Counted from the first letter of the stretch, positions 36,200-45,256 are shown. The stretch is 61,103 nt of DNA from Armatimonadota bacterium (GCA_023511915.1 JAIMAN010000008.1:1-61103), one strand, 5' to 3'. Numbers and translations: made by a program. The notes: a model not told the origin generated them from the sequence alone.

Positions 36200-37372
36200 A
36201 TGCAGAAAAAAACGGTGCGCGATATCGAGGTGCAGGGCAAGCGCGTGTTGGCGCGTGTGGACTTCAATGTGCCGATGCAGGACGGGCAGATTACCGACGA
36301 TCGGCGCGTTCGGGAGTCGCTGCCGACGATTCAGTACCTGCTGGAGCGCGGCGCGACGGTGATTCTGATGTCGCACCTCGGGCGTCCGAAGGGGCAGCGC
36401 GACCCGAAGTATAGCCTGCGCCCTGTGGCAACGCGACTGGAGCAACTGCTGGGGCGTCCCGTCCACTTCTTCGACGACTGCATCGGCGCGGCGGTGGAGG
36501 CGGGCGTCGCGAGCCTGCCGCCGAACTCGGTCGCGCTGCTGGAGAATGTGCGCTTCTACCCGCAGGAGGAGGCGAACGACCCTGAGTTTGCGCGTGCGCT
36601 GGCGCGGCTGGGCGAGGTCTATGTGAACGATGCGTTCGGCTCGGCGCACCGCGCGCATGCCTCCACCGAGGGCGTCGCACACTACCTGCCCGCCGTCGCG
36701 GGCTTGCTGATGGAGAAAGAGCTGCGCTACTTGGGGCAGGCGCTTGCCAACCCCGAACGCCCCTTCGTCGCCATTCTGGGCGGCGCGAAAGTCCACGACA
36801 AAATCGGCGTCATCCAGAACCTGCTGCCGAAGGTGGACAAGCTGCTGATTGGCGGCGGGATGGCGTTCACCTTCCTGAAGGCGCAGGGCTACGAAATCGG
36901 CAAGTCGCTGCTGGACGCCGACAGCCTCGAGTTCGCCGCGCAGATGCTGCAGGGGGCGGGCGACAAACTCGTGCTGCCGACCGATGTGGTCGTCGCGCCT
37001 GCGCTGGCGCCGAACGCGCCCACCCAGACCGTGCCCGTCAGCCAGATCCCGCCCGACCAGATGGGACTGGACATCGGCGCAGAGACGGCGCGTATGTTCA
37101 GCGAAGTTGTACGCAACGCGCGCACCGTCGTGTGGAACGGACCGCTGGGCGCGTTCGAGACCCCGCCATTCGAACAGGGCACGCGCGCCGTACTGCAAGC
37201 CCTCGCCGAGTCGGGCGCGGTCTCGATTCTGGGCGGGGGCGACACGGCAGCCGCCGCCGAGCAACTCGGCTTCGCTGACCGAATGACCCATATCTCCACT
37301 GGCGGGGGCGCGTCGCTGGAGTTTCTGGAGGGCAAAACCCTGCCAGGCGTCGCCGCGCTCGTGGATGCCTGA
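36200..37372 (+). CDS. pgk: Phosphoglycerate kinase
   Basis: The 390-aa glycolytic enzyme transfers phosphate from 1,3-bisphosphoglycerate to ADP. The N-domain has [19 protein letters not shown] and [12 protein letters not shown]. The hinge and C-domain have [34 protein letters not shown], and the nucleotide site [14 protein letters not shown] and [12 protein letters not shown]. Length is normal. No gap or tpi gene is adjacent. GGGG-CGAAAA-CCCC after the stop (about 37377) could be a weak terminator. Confidence 0.97.
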   Translation: MQKKTVRDIEVQGKRVLARVDFNVPMQDGQITDDRRVRESLPTIQYLLERGATVILMSHLGRPKGQRDPKYSLRPVATRLEQLLGRPVHFFDDCIGAAVEAGVASLPPNSVALLENVRFYPQEEANDPEFARALARLGEVYVNDAFGSAHRAHASTEGVAHYLPAVAGLLMEKELRYLGQALANPERPFVAILGGAKVHDKIGVIQNLLPKVDKLLIGGGMAFTFLKAQGYEIGKSLLDADSLEFAAQMLQGAGDKLVLPTDVVVAPALAPNAPTQTVPVSQIPPDQMGLDIGAETARMFSEVVRNARTVVWNGPLGAFETPPFEQGTRAVLQALAESGAVSILGGGDTAAAAEQLGFADRMTHISTGGGASLEFLEGKTLPGVAALVDA

Positions 37373-37411
37373 ATGCGGGGCGAAAACCCCCAATTCATAG
37401 CAGGAATCGGG

Positions 37412-37417
37412 TAAAAT
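37412..37417 (+). promoter_or_regulatory. -10 element of prepilin gene 1
   Basis: GG-TAAAAT lies 31 nt before the ATG at 37449. The leader includes a strong GGAGG followed by TACCGACT, almost the same as the leader of the second prepilin gene. Confidence 0.45.
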
Positions 37418-37448
37418 CGGGCGTACTTAACCGCTGGAGGTACCGACT

Positions 37449-38393
37449 ATGCGACGAAGCGGATTTACGCTGATTGAGCTGTTGGTCGTTATTGCGATTA
37501 TCGCCATCTTGGCGGCGATTTTGTTCCCCGTGTTTGCGCGGGCGCGGGAGAGCGCACGCAAGACCCAGTGTCTGAGCAACATGCGTCAACTTGGTACAGC
37601 GATTGCGGCATACACCACCGATTACGACGAGTACTTCCCTGAGATGGCGAGCGGCGGCTGCTGGGGACGCGCCGGCATCGCCAACGCCCTCTGGAGCCGC
37701 CAAATCTACCCGTATGTCAAGAACAAGGGCGTGTTCGAGTGCCCCTCGGCGGCTATCTCGCGGGGCGGCATGCGCTTCGATGCCAGCGTGCCTGTGCCTG
37801 AAGACCCCGAAGTGAACCCGCCTCCATGCAACAACTGGCACACCGACCGCCGTGCCATGCCGATTGGGATGAACAAATTCTTCGCCCCGTACTGGCAGTG
37901 CCGCGAGGGGGTAGACCCCGGTTGTCAGGCGATGTGGGATCCGTGCGCGACGCTGGGCATTCCCGCATGCGACTCGGTGTGCGCGCGGCAATACATCAAT
38001 CACGCCCGTATCCGTGAGGCAGCGAAGATGGTTGTGCTAACCGACGGCGTGACCAGCTGCAACGGCGGCGGTGGATACTGGATCAATGTCTCGGGTCCTG
38101 TGAACTCGCTCTTTGGCATTTCGGGACGCCATGAGGGGCACAACATCACTTTCGCGGATGGGCACAGCAAGTGGTACCCGCTGCGCGCCACGGAGTCGTG
38201 GCTCACGCAGTCAGACCCCAACTTGCGCATGTCCACCACGCAGCACCGTGGGATGGTGCAGGAGCGCGTCAACTCAGGCGCGCAGAACTTTACCTGCGTG
38301 AACTACAACCCCGCGGATGTTCACTGGAACCCGATGGTCGCCTACCCCGGCGACGACCCGAACATCGATCAACGCTGTCGTCCGACGATGTAG
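37449..38393 (+). CDS. Prepilin-type protein with H-X9-DG C-terminal domain (copy 1)
   Basis: The 314-aa protein begins with a type IV prepilin leader, [24 protein letters not shown], cleaved after glycine by prepilin peptidase and then N-methylated. [20 protein letters not shown] is the hallmark next to it. The H-X9-DG motif is in [15 protein letters not shown] near residue 235. It has eleven or so cysteines, so disulfides outside the cell are likely. These pseudopilin-like proteins are amplified in Armatimonadota and Planctomycetota, function unknown. It is followed by a small membrane protein gene, as in copy 2. Confidence 0.88.
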   Translation: MRRSGFTLIELLVVIAIIAILAAILFPVFARARESARKTQCLSNMRQLGTAIAAYTTDYDEYFPEMASGGCWGRAGIANALWSRQIYPYVKNKGVFECPSAAISRGGMRFDASVPVPEDPEVNPPPCNNWHTDRRAMPIGMNKFFAPYWQCREGVDPGCQAMWDPCATLGIPACDSVCARQYINHARIREAAKMVVLTDGVTSCNGGGGYWINVSGPVNSLFGISGRHEGHNITFADGHSKWYPLRATESWLTQSDPNLRMSTTQHRGMVQERVNSGAQNFTCVNYNPADVHWNPMVAYPGDDPNIDQRCRPTM

Positions 38394-38403
38394 CGTATCC
38401 TCA

Positions 38404-38423
38404 AGGGGGGCATACGCCCCCCT
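38404..38423. other. Hairpin between prepilin and small membrane protein genes
   Basis: AGGGGGGC-ATAC-GCCCCCCT is a perfect 8-bp stem with a 4-nt loop. It sits 11 nt after the prepilin stop and 18 nt before the next ATG. It could attenuate the second gene or protect the prepilin mRNA end. The second cassette lacks it. Confidence 0.5.
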
Positions 38424-38441
38424 ACTTTCTGGGAGGTTGCG

Positions 38442-38645
38442 ATGAAACAAGAGATACCGACTTGGGCAGTTGTCGTGATTGTGGTTGTGTTGTTGGGCTT
38501 GATTGGCGCGTGGTACTTCTCGGCGACCAGCAAGTCCGCCAGCGACACTGTGGTAGAGAAGACCTTCGGCGACGAATCGAACCCGTTTGGCAACCAAGCG
38601 CCGCCCGCGCGACCGCAGGCAGGGCAGGGCGCGAGCGGTCCGTAA
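38442..38645 (+). CDS. Small single-pass membrane protein (MKQE-type, copy 1)
   Basis: The 67-aa protein starts KQEIPTWAVVVIVVVLLGLI, a single helix (about 8-27) with a short N-terminal tail, and ends in a disordered Pro/Gly/Gln-rich tail (PPARPQAGQGASGP). A paralogue at 57677-57865 shares MKQE-(I/L)-PT and layout and also follows a prepilin gene. The function is unknown. The repeated pairing suggests a partner of the prepilin protein. GGGAGG lies seven bases before the ATG. Confidence 0.75.
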   Translation: MKQEIPTWAVVVIVVVLLGLIGAWYFSATSKSASDTVVEKTFGDESNPFGNQAPPARPQAGQGASGP

Positions 38646-38660
38646 TTATCAATCGCATAA

Positions 38661-38730
38661 CCAAAGTTCGCGAAAACAAGCATAATTGATGACCCCCTCC
38701 TTAAGGTTCCCCCTGCCCGCAGGGGGAACC
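38661..38730. repeat. Dispersed repeat family A, copy 1
   Basis: It starts CCAAAGTTCGCGAAAACAAG, then ATAATTGATGACCCCCTCC, TTAAGG and the hairpin GGTTCCCCCTGCCCGCAGGGGGAACC. Related copies are at 53788-53909 and, inverted, at 57539-57663. Copies 1 and 3 both begin just after the stop codon of a MKQE-type small membrane protein gene. Confidence 0.75.
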
Positions 38731-38791
38731 GAGCCACGCACTGACAAGGGTACATCGCTTGAGCTCGCTGTGGGCAGGGAGCGCACGCTCT

Positions 38792-38962
38792 TTTGCCCTT
38801 ACCTCCAGCCCCTCTCCCAAGGTGTGGGCGAGGGGAGCCGCGCACGGACCTGTTTGGAGTGCTGAAGCGTTAGCTTCAGCGTGGGCGGAAGCTCAGCTTC
38901 CGCACTCCACAATCCCCCTCTCTCGCCTCGCGGGAGAGGGGGACACAGGGGGTTAGGGCAAC
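38792..38962. repeat. Composite hairpin element, family B copy 1
   Basis: About 170 bp. The left end is TTTGCCCTTA and the right end TTAGGGCAAC, an imperfect terminal inverted repeat. Inside are a CCCCTCTCCC hairpin, then the core TGGAGTGC...GCACTCCA (38855-38909) enclosing two stems (GCTGAAGC/GCTTCAGC and CGGAAGC/GCTTCCG), then CTCTCGCCTCGCGGGAGAG. Related copies are at 52527-52679 and 56229-56376. Confidence 0.7.
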
Positions 38963-39032
38963 ATGGCGCGCCTGCCCGTTCACGCCTGTTCAGGGAAAAT
39001 CGCCCCTGTCTCAGCGATTCCGTGCCGAACCG

Positions 39033-39075
39033 TGTACCCTTATCAGCCGTGTACGGGGGAGGTTAGGAGGGTGGG
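39033..39075. repeat. TGTACCCTTATCAG repeat with inverted core
   Basis: It shares its first 14 bases with 99-112. The following GTGTACGGGGGAGGTTAGGAG is the reverse complement of bases 113-136 relative to that 14-mer. This suggests the hairpin core flipped in one copy. Confidence 0.55.
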
Positions 39076-39079
39076 GGTA

Positions 39080-40444
39080 TCACTCCACCCGCAGCAGCTC
39101 CATCAGAGGGGCGATGGTCGGCTGCGCGTCCAGATTCCAGACGAACTGCAGCACCTCGTCCTGCCGTGCGCGGGGCAGCGCCCACTCGGTCAGCACATAG
39201 AACTTCGCCTCGACCTCCTCGTCGCTCATGGGGTTGCGGGCGTGCCCGCGCGGGAAGGTGTTCTCTTCGGTCAGCGTGCGCCCGTCCTTGAGGTGCAGCG
39301 TGATGCGGTTCGGGATGCCTTCGGGGTAGCGGGCGTCCATCGCCGTGTCGTGGCGCACGGTGATGCGGCTCACCAGCTCCAGCAGCGCGGGGTCGGTGTA
39401 GCGCGCCTCGTCGAAGGTGTCCAAGTCCACCTTGCCGTCCATCAGCGTCGCGCCGACGATGTAGGGCAGGCTGTGGTCGGCGGTCTCGCGGCTCTGCGGG
39501 CGCCACTTCTCAGGCTCGCTGCCGATGATCGAATAGCACGCCTCGAAGGTGTCAATCTCAATGCGCTCGATTTGACTGATGTCGCCGCCGATTTGCTCGC
39601 GCATCGCCAGCGCCGCCCATACCGCGCTCTGCGCGTGGTACTCCACAGGGTAATACTTGATGTAGGTCTCGTTGATCATAAACCCTCGCCCCTCCTCGCC
39701 GCCGAGCGCGCCGACCGTGAACTCGCCCGACACCTGCTTCATAAAGCCCATCTTGCCCTCGAAGATTTCGGAGGGTCCCGTCAGCCCATATTTGGCGAGC
39801 CAGCTGGCGAACACGGCGTGTCGGCTGGAGTTAGCGAAGGCGCACCCTTTCCAGGCGGAGATTTCGCCGACGCGCGTCTGACGCATCGCCAGCCCCGACA
39901 CGCCTGCGATGCTCATCGCGTGGCGCGTGGCGGTCGCGTCCAGTCCCATCAGTCGGCTTGCCGCCGCCGACGCCGAAAACAGCCCGTAGTTCACATGGTC
40001 CCAGCCGCGCGCCCGCAGGCTCGCTGAATCGCACAGGCGGCACTGGATCTCGTATGCCAGCACTGTCGCCAGCAGCGTCTCCTTGCCTGAGCTGCCCTCC
40101 GCTTCGGCGACCGCCAGCACCGCCGCGAGGTTGTCGCTGGGGTGCGCAGGCTCTTTGGACAGGTAGGTGTCGTTGTAGTCCAGGTAGCGAATCAGCAGCC
40201 CGTTCGCGAACGCCGCCCAGTCGGGTGAGGCTTTGTGCGCCGTGCCCAGCACCGTCGCCCCGTAGGGACTGCTCACCTGCGTCGCCACCGTGCGCACCTG
40301 CTGCGCCGTTTCCGACCGCCACGCGCCGAACGCGCAGGCAATCGAGTCGATAATCCGCCGCTTCGCTTCGTGAATGGCTTCTTGGGGAAGCGCTTCGTAC
40401 TTGAGTTCCGTAGCGTAGTGTGCCAGCCGTTCTGCTAAGGTCAT
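39080..40444 (-). CDS. MmgE/PrpD family protein
   Basis: The 454-aa protein belongs to the 2-methylcitrate dehydratase / cis-aconitate decarboxylase fold. Motifs seen include RRIIDSIACAFGAWR, AAFANGLLIRYLDYNDTYL, EPAHPSDNLAAVLAVAEAEG and SIAGVSGLAMRQTRVGEISAW with KGCAFANSSRHA following. The conserved KYYPVEYHAQSA lies near 265. Full PrpD enzymes are slightly longer. With no prpB or prpC nearby, a propionate pathway is not shown, so the substrate stays open. It stands alone between repeats and topA. Confidence 0.85.
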   Translation of the reverse strand: MTLAERLAHYATELKYEALPQEAIHEAKRRIIDSIACAFGAWRSETAQQVRTVATQVSSPYGATVLGTAHKASPDWAAFANGLLIRYLDYNDTYLSKEPAHPSDNLAAVLAVAEAEGSSGKETLLATVLAYEIQCRLCDSASLRARGWDHVNYGLFSASAAASRLMGLDATATRHAMSIAGVSGLAMRQTRVGEISAWKGCAFANSSRHAVFASWLAKYGLTGPSEIFEGKMGFMKQVSGEFTVGALGGEEGRGFMINETYIKYYPVEYHAQSAVWAALAMREQIGGDISQIERIEIDTFEACYSIIGSEPEKWRPQSRETADHSLPYIVGATLMDGKVDLDTFDEARYTDPALLELVSRITVRHDTAMDARYPEGIPNRITLHLKDGRTLTEENTFPRGHARNPMSDEEVEAKFYVLTEWALPRARQDEVLQFVWNLDAQPTIAPLMELLRVE

Positions 40445-40502
40445 CTGTATGCCTCCGTACTGAGTATGTTGCGGGGGGAATTGTACCTGTTGGTGCGCTC
40501 AC

Positions 40503-40532
40503 TTGACACGCCCGCACCCAATCAGGTAAATT
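40503..40532 (+). promoter_or_regulatory. topA promoter
   Basis: A consensus TTGACA (40503-40508), an 18-bp spacer and TAAATT (40527-40532) precede the topA ATG at 40562, giving a leader of about 24 nt. Confidence 0.6.
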
Positions 40533-40561
40533 GCTTGCCCGTATTGATTTGGGAGACTGCG

Positions 40562-42772
40562 ATGGCGAAAAGCACCCGCACCACACGAACCAAGCGCACG
40601 AAGGGCGCGTCCACGCGCACAAAGCAATCGCTGCCCGCGCCGTCGGGCAAGCCCGTGATTATCGTGGAATCGCCCGCCAAGACGCGCACGCTCGCCAAAA
40701 TTCTCGGCGGCGCGTACACCATCGAGGCATCCATGGGGCATGTGCGCGACCTGCCGAAGTCCACGCTGGGGGTGGATGTCGATAACGACTTCCAGCCGAC
40801 CTACGCGCCGCTGCCCGACCGCAAAGAGACGCTGCAGCGCCTGCACGCCGTGACGCAGGGCGCGCCTGTGGTGTACCTGGCGACCGACCCCGACCGCGAA
40901 GGCGAAGCAATCGCGTGGCACATCCAGCAGGCGCTCGGACTGCAAAACGCGCAGCGCATCGAGTTCAACGAAATCACCGCCGCCGCCGTGCAACGCGCCC
41001 TGCAAAGCCCCCGCGCGATTGACCTTGACCGCGTGAACGCGCAGCAGGCGCGGCGCGTGCTGGATCGGCTGGTCGGCTACCAAATCAGCCCGCTGCTGTG
41101 GCGCAAACTGCGCGGCGGGCGCAACGCGCTCAGCGCAGGGCGCGTGCAGTCGGTCGCCGTGCGCCTGATTGTCGAACGCGAACGCGAAATCCGCGCCTTC
41201 GTGCCCGAAGAGTATTGGAAAATCACCGCCACGCTGACCCCCAAAACCGAACACTTCCCCTTCGACGCCGAACTGCGCCAAAAAGGCGACGCCAAACTCG
41301 AACTCAAGACCGAAGCGGACGCCAACGCCGTGCTACGCGACCTGCAAGGCGCGACCTACATCGTCGAGTCGGTGGAGAAACGCCAGCGCAAGCGCACGCC
41401 GCCCCCGCCGTTTATCACCAGCACGCTGCAGCAGGAAGCCTCGCGCAAACTCGGCTTCTCCGCCAAACGCACGATGCAAATCGCGCAGCAACTCTACGAG
41501 GGCGTCGAACTCGGCGACGAGGGCGCGGTCGGACTCATCACCTACATGCGCACCGACTCGGTACGCCTGTCCAACGAAGCGCTGCAGATGGCGCGCGAAT
41601 TCATCCAAGCGAACTACGCGCCCGACTACCTGCCCAGCAAGCCGCGCCAGTATAAGACGCGCTCCAGCGCGCAGGACGCCCACGAAGCCATCCGCCCGAC
41701 CGATGTGAACCGCACGCCCGACGCCGTCAAGCCCTACCTCACGCCCGAACAGTTCCGCCTGTACGAACTCATCTGGAAGCGGTTCGTGGCAAGCCAGATG
41801 GCGGAGGCGCAACTGGAGGTCACCAGCGTCAACATCCGCGCACGCGACTACCTGTTCCGCGCGTCGGGCACAGTGGTGCTGTTCGACGGATTCCTGCGCC
41901 TGTACCAAGAGGGCAAGGACACCGCCGAACGCGACGAGGAGGAGCTGCCGCCCCTGCCCCCGCTGCAACAGGGCGAACTGCTGGACTTGCTGAAACTGAC
42001 GCCGAGCCAGCACTTCACGCAGCCGCCCCCACGCTACACCGAAGCGACGCTGGTCAAAACGCTGGAACAAAACGGCATCGGACGCCCCAGCACCTACGCG
42101 GCGATTCTGTCCACCATCCAAGAGCGCGGCTATGTCGCGCTGGAGAACCGCGCCTTCAAGCCGACCCCGCTCGGCGAGGCGGTCAACGACTTCCTCGTCA
42201 AGCACTTCCCCGAACTGTTCGATGTGCCCTTCACGGCGCGGATGGAGCAGGAACTCGACGAGATCGAAGAGGGCAAGGCGGACTGGGTGCAGGTGGTGCG
42301 CGCGTTTTATGAGCCGATGCAGCGACAGGTGCAATCCGCCAGCAGCAGCGACGAGCGCGTGGAGATTCCCGTCGTGGAGACCGACCGCGCGTGCCCGACC
42401 TGCGGCGCGACGATGGTGCTGCGCACAGGTCGCTACGGGCAGTTCCTCGCCTGCTCGCGCTACCCCGACTGCAAGACGACGCTACCTGTGGGCGCGACGG
42501 GCGTCCGCTGCCCCGTCTGCAATACGGGCGAAATCGTGCAGCGCAAGTCCAAGAAGGGGCGCGTGTTTTACAGCTGCACCAACAAGGAGTGTACGCTGCT
42601 CACTTGGGACAAGCCGACGGGCGCGCTCTGCCCCAAGTGCAACGCGCCGCTGGTCGAAAAGACGCTCAAACGCGCCCAGCAGCGCATCATCGCCTGCAGC
42701 AACGCCGAATGCGACTACCGCGAAACGCACCCCCTCTCGGAAGAGGACGCCCTCATGGACGCGGTTTCGTAG
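40562..42772 (+). CDS. topA: DNA topoisomerase I (type IA)
   Basis: The 736-aa enzyme relaxes negative supercoils. A Lys/Arg/Thr-rich tail of about 28 residues precedes the TOPRIM domain (PVIIVESPAKTRTLAKILG, ATDPDREGEAIAWHI). The active-site tyrosine is in GLITYMRTDSVRLS (near 325). Other core motifs are NGIGRPSTYAAILSTIQ and HFPELFDVPFTARME. Three C-terminal four-cysteine zinc ribbons follow (CPTCGATMVLRTG, CPVCNTGEIVQRK, CPKCNAPLVEK), of which the last two diverge. The ATG at 40562 fits the promoter; the frame upstream crosses it. Confidence 0.97.
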   Translation: MAKSTRTTRTKRTKGASTRTKQSLPAPSGKPVIIVESPAKTRTLAKILGGAYTIEASMGHVRDLPKSTLGVDVDNDFQPTYAPLPDRKETLQRLHAVTQGAPVVYLATDPDREGEAIAWHIQQALGLQNAQRIEFNEITAAAVQRALQSPRAIDLDRVNAQQARRVLDRLVGYQISPLLWRKLRGGRNALSAGRVQSVAVRLIVEREREIRAFVPEEYWKITATLTPKTEHFPFDAELRQKGDAKLELKTEADANAVLRDLQGATYIVESVEKRQRKRTPPPPFITSTLQQEASRKLGFSAKRTMQIAQQLYEGVELGDEGAVGLITYMRTDSVRLSNEALQMAREFIQANYAPDYLPSKPRQYKTRSSAQDAHEAIRPTDVNRTPDAVKPYLTPEQFRLYELIWKRFVASQMAEAQLEVTSVNIRARDYLFRASGTVVLFDGFLRLYQEGKDTAERDEEELPPLPPLQQGELLDLLKLTPSQHFTQPPPRYTEATLVKTLEQNGIGRPSTYAAILSTIQERGYVALENRAFKPTPLGEAVNDFLVKHFPELFDVPFTARMEQELDEIEEGKADWVQVVRAFYEPMQRQVQSASSSDERVEIPVVETDRACPTCGATMVLRTGRYGQFLACSRYPDCKTTLPVGATGVRCPVCNTGEIVQRKSKKGRVFYSCTNKECTLLTWDKPTGALCPKCNAPLVEKTLKRAQQRIIACSNAECDYRETHPLSEEDALMDAVS

Positions 42773-42829
42773 ACCCATAGCAGGAATCTCGCGCCCCTGT
42801 GCGTATTAGTACAGCGTAGGGGGACGACG

Positions 42830-43086
42830 ATGCCCATCTGTATTCTGGAGAGCATTTACCGACAGTGCCTGCGCCTGGGGCTGAACCCAGACGATGCACA
42901 TGACTGCGGCACAGAGGTCTGTCTGCGCTACCACAAGCGCACAGGCGCATACCCGTCGCGGTCGTGCTGGGCGGCTTAGCCGAAGGCTTGACGCCTGAAG
43001 CCATCCTGCACGAGTACCCCGCCCTCACCGCCGAAGCCATCCGAGCGTGCGTGGCGTATGCAGCAGAGACGCAGCCTCTCTCATAG
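42830..43086 (+). pseudogene. Frameshifted DUF433 antitoxin-like gene
   Basis: The last part (to TAG at 43084) reads RIPVAVVLGGLAEGLTPEAI followed by LHEYPALTAEAIRACVAYAAE, the DUF433 core of VapB-type antitoxins. Upstream, the reading frame moves: ATG at 42830 opens a frame with GTEVCLRYHKRTG that stops at 42979. The usual PEVC...G(T)RIPV motif would need both frames, so a shift near 42940-42950 is likely. There is no intact start for the core frame. A DUF5615-type toxin partner was not found. Confidence 0.5.
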
Positions 43087-43212
43087 ACCCGCAACCAACG
43101 CCATGAAGTCGGCAGCGCTCACAATAGCGATTCCTTGATATCTGCCCAGCGGCAGCAGATGGCGACGGTCAGCTATGCAGGTCGCATGCGCGGCACTCGT
43201 GAATAAGGTCAT
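43081..43212 (-). pseudogene. PIN-domain toxin C-terminal remnant
   Basis: A minus-strand frame of about 43 codons ends CIADRRHLLPLGRYQGIAIV followed by SAADFMALVAGL. This is the usual C-terminal pattern of VapC-like PIN toxins (D-R-x-L-L-x-L-x-x-Y-x-G-I-x-I-V). The catalytic N-terminal part is absent. It overlaps the end of the antitoxin-like gene in another frame, consistent with a deletion that removed most of the toxin. Confidence 0.5.
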
Positions 43213-43429
43213 CAACGAACGCTTCACGCTCCTCTTCGGTCATCGCGTCCCAGTTCAGCCCGCGCTCCGCGCACAGGCGGCGCATCGGCTGCTCGCCCTC
43301 AGCGATAGTGCGCTGCCACCAAGCATCGCGTGCTGCGCTCAACATCTGTAGCACAGCCCGTTGTCGCTCTGGGGGCAGCTGCAGAATCAACTCCACAATC
43401 TGCTCGTCAGAAAGCTCCATCTTTGGCAT
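43169..43429 (-). CDS. Antitoxin-like small protein, partner of decayed PIN toxin
   Basis: The 86-aa protein reads MPKMELSDEQIVELILQLP, then RQRAVLQMLSAARDAWW and MTEEEREAFVDDLIHECR. The acidic, helical C-terminal pattern is common in antitoxins encoded directly before PIN toxins. The last residues (ACDLHS) may be chimeric because the toxin remnant overlaps them in another frame. TACAAT on the minus strand (43448-43453) is a possible -10. The start at 43429 is a choice; an ATG at 43483 is in frame. Confidence 0.5.
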   Translation of the reverse strand: MPKMELSDEQIVELILQLPPERQRAVLQMLSAARDAWWQRTIAEGEQPMRRLCAERGLNWDAMTEEEREAFVDDLIHECRACDLHS

Positions 43430-43486
43430 ACGGTACCACCATTGGTGATTGTACCCAACCGAAATGGGGGCGAAGAATGCCATAAG

Positions 43487-44350
43487 CTACCGTATCATCG
43501 TGCCGATGCCTGCGTCGGTGAAGACTTCGATGAGCAGGGCGTGCGGGATGCGCCCGTCGATGATGTGCGCGCGGGGGCAGCCCTGCTCTAATGCGCTCAG
43601 ACACGCCTGCAGTTTGGGGATCATCCCGCCCGACACGCGCCCGTTGTCCAGCATGCGTTGCGCCTGCTCGCGGCTCAGCTCGGAAATCAGCGACTGCGGG
43701 TCGTCGGGGTCGCTCAGCACGCCAGGCACATCGGTCATCAGGATAAACTTCTCCGCTTTGAGTGCGCCTGCGAGTGCGCCTGCGGCGAAGTCGGCGTTCA
43801 GGTTGTAGGTCGCGCCGTCCGCGCCCAGCCCGACGGGGCTAATCACGGGGATGTAGCCGCCCGCCAGCGCGTTCCGCACGACTTCGGGGTTAATCTGCTC
43901 CACCTCGCCGACGAAGCCGAGGTCTACCTCCGCCTGCAGTTTGCGGGCGCGGATGAGGTTGCCGTCTTTGCCCGACAGCCCGACGGCGCGCCCGCCCTGC
44001 TGCTGAATCAGCGCGACCAGGCGCGGGTTCGTCTTGCCCGTCAGCGCCATCTCCACCAGCTCCATCGTCTCGGCGTCGGTGACGCGCAAGCCGTCCACGA
44101 ACTGCGGCGTCTTGCCCACGCGCTTCATCAGCTCGGAGATTTCGGGTCCGCCGCCATGCACCAGCACGGGTCGGATACCCACGCAGTGCATCAGCACGAG
44201 GTCTTGCATCACCTGCGCGGCGTACCCGTCCCCGCCCATCGCCGCGCCGCCGTACTTGACCACGAAAATCGCGCCGCTCCACCTTTGAATATACGGCAAC
44301 GCCTGAATCAGCACCTCTGCCTGAATCTTCGACGAATCGGGTATGCTCAT
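43487..44350 (-). CDS. argB: N-acetylglutamate kinase
   Basis: The 287-aa enzyme phosphorylates N-acetylglutamate in arginine synthesis. ATP and substrate motifs are FVVKYGGAAMGGDGYAAQV, PVLVHGGGPEISELMKRVG, GLSGKDGNLIRARK, PVISPVGLGADGATYNLNAD and MTDVPGVLSDPDDP. Length is normal, and there is no N-terminal helix for arginine-inhibited hexamers, so feedback type is unclear. TATAAT lies ten bases before the ATG on the minus strand. argJ of the same pathway is 14 kb away, so the arginine genes are scattered. Confidence 0.96.
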   Translation of the reverse strand: MSIPDSSKIQAEVLIQALPYIQRWSGAIFVVKYGGAAMGGDGYAAQVMQDLVLMHCVGIRPVLVHGGGPEISELMKRVGKTPQFVDGLRVTDAETMELVEMALTGKTNPRLVALIQQQGGRAVGLSGKDGNLIRARKLQAEVDLGFVGEVEQINPEVVRNALAGGYIPVISPVGLGADGATYNLNADFAAGALAGALKAEKFILMTDVPGVLSDPDDPQSLISELSREQAQRMLDNGRVSGGMIPKLQACLSALEQGCPRAHIIDGRIPHALLIEVFTDAGIGTMIR

Positions 44351-44360
44351 ACGGGAGGCA

Positions 44361-44366
44361 ATTATA
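44361..44366 (-). promoter_or_regulatory. argB -10 element
   Basis: On the minus strand GG-TATAAT ends ten bases before the argB ATG, leaving a leader of about four bases. The same bases lie between the divergent argB and rsmA starts. Confidence 0.5.
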
Positions 44367-44369
44367 CCT

Positions 44370-45233
44370 GTGGAGCCTGTGAACCCCTTCTCGCTGCGCC
44401 AGATTCGCGCGTGGCTGCAGGAGTACCATGTGCGCCCGTCCAAAGGTTGGGGGCAGAACTTTTTGACCGATCGGCGGGTCGCGATGCGCGTGCTGGAGGC
44501 GGCGGAGTTGCAGCCCGACGATGTGGCGCTGGAAATCGGTCCGGGGCTGGGCGCGCTGACGCTGCTGCTGGCGGAGCGCGTGCGCCAGGTGATTGCCGTC
44601 GAGGTGGACGCGCGGCTGGTGGCGATTCTGCAGGGGGTCATCGAGGCGCAGGGCATCGGCAACATCACGCTGATTCAGGCGAACGTGCTCAGCCAGCCCG
44701 TGCCCGAGTTGCTGCGCGGCGAGGCGCAGGCGACGGTGGTCGCCAACATCCCCTACAGCATCACCTCGCCGCTGCTGGAGCATCTGCTGCGGCACAAGGC
44801 GTACATCCCGCGCATCGTGCTGACTGTGCAGAAGGAGGTCGCCGAGCGGCTGACCGCCAAGCCCAGCACACCTGCCTACGGCGCGTTGAGCCTGTTCGTG
44901 CAGTATCACTGCGAGGCGGAGTATCTGGGGCGCGTGCCCAACACGGCGTTCTACCCGCAGCCCGAGGTGGACTCGGCGATTGTGCGCCTGACGCCCGTGC
45001 CCGACCGCCTGCCGCCCGACGCGCAGAAGTGGTTCTTCAGGCTCACCCGCGCGGGCTTTGGCAAGCGGCGCAAGACGCTGCGGAATGCGCTCACCGCCCT
45101 GTTCGACGACGCCGACCGCGCGAGCGCAATTCTGAGGCGGGCGAACATCCCCATCAGCGCGCGCGCCGAAGATCTGTCGCTACAGCAGTGGCTGGAATTG
45201 GCGCGGGAGACCGTCCAGACGGTGCAGGAGTAG
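44370..45233 (+). CDS. rsmA: 16S rRNA adenine dimethyltransferase RsmA/KsgA
   Basis: The 287-aa enzyme dimethylates two adjacent adenines in the 3' hairpin of 16S rRNA. Motifs are GWGQNFLTDRRVAMRVLEAA, the SAM site ALEIGPGLGALTLLLAE, and the catalytic VVANIPYSITSPLLEHLL. The C-terminal domain has AGFGKRRKTLRNAL. I chose GTG at 44370, 11 nt after GGGAGG. GTG 44379 and ATG 44343 are in-frame alternatives, the latter overlapping argB. It is divergent from argB. Confidence 0.95.
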   Translation: MEPVNPFSLRQIRAWLQEYHVRPSKGWGQNFLTDRRVAMRVLEAAELQPDDVALEIGPGLGALTLLLAERVRQVIAVEVDARLVAILQGVIEAQGIGNITLIQANVLSQPVPELLRGEAQATVVANIPYSITSPLLEHLLRHKAYIPRIVLTVQKEVAERLTAKPSTPAYGALSLFVQYHCEAEYLGRVPNTAFYPQPEVDSAIVRLTPVPDRLPPDAQKWFFRLTRAGFGKRRKTLRNALTALFDDADRASAILRRANIPISARAEDLSLQQWLELARETVQTVQE

Positions 45234-45256
45234 CAGGAATTACCACGATTGTGGTG

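Larger units (their letters stand above)
38646..39079. other. Repeat-filled intergenic region
   Basis: There is no gene in 434 bases. It holds, in order, the family A repeat (38661-38730), a gap without visible structure, the composite hairpin element (38792-38962), and the TGTACCCTTATCAG repeat (39033-39075). Short frames here are chance translations of hairpins. Confidence 0.7.

Noticed and set aside
38700-39060. Short frames in the repeat region encoding RFPSRSGG-like peptides
   Set aside because: Similar peptides appear wherever the GGTTCCCC and CCTCTCCC hairpins occur, on both strands, so they reflect repeat DNA and not genes.
44343-44369. ATG at 44343 as the rsmA start
   Set aside because: It overlaps the divergent argB start codon and has no ribosome-binding site, whereas GTG at 44370 follows GGGAGG.
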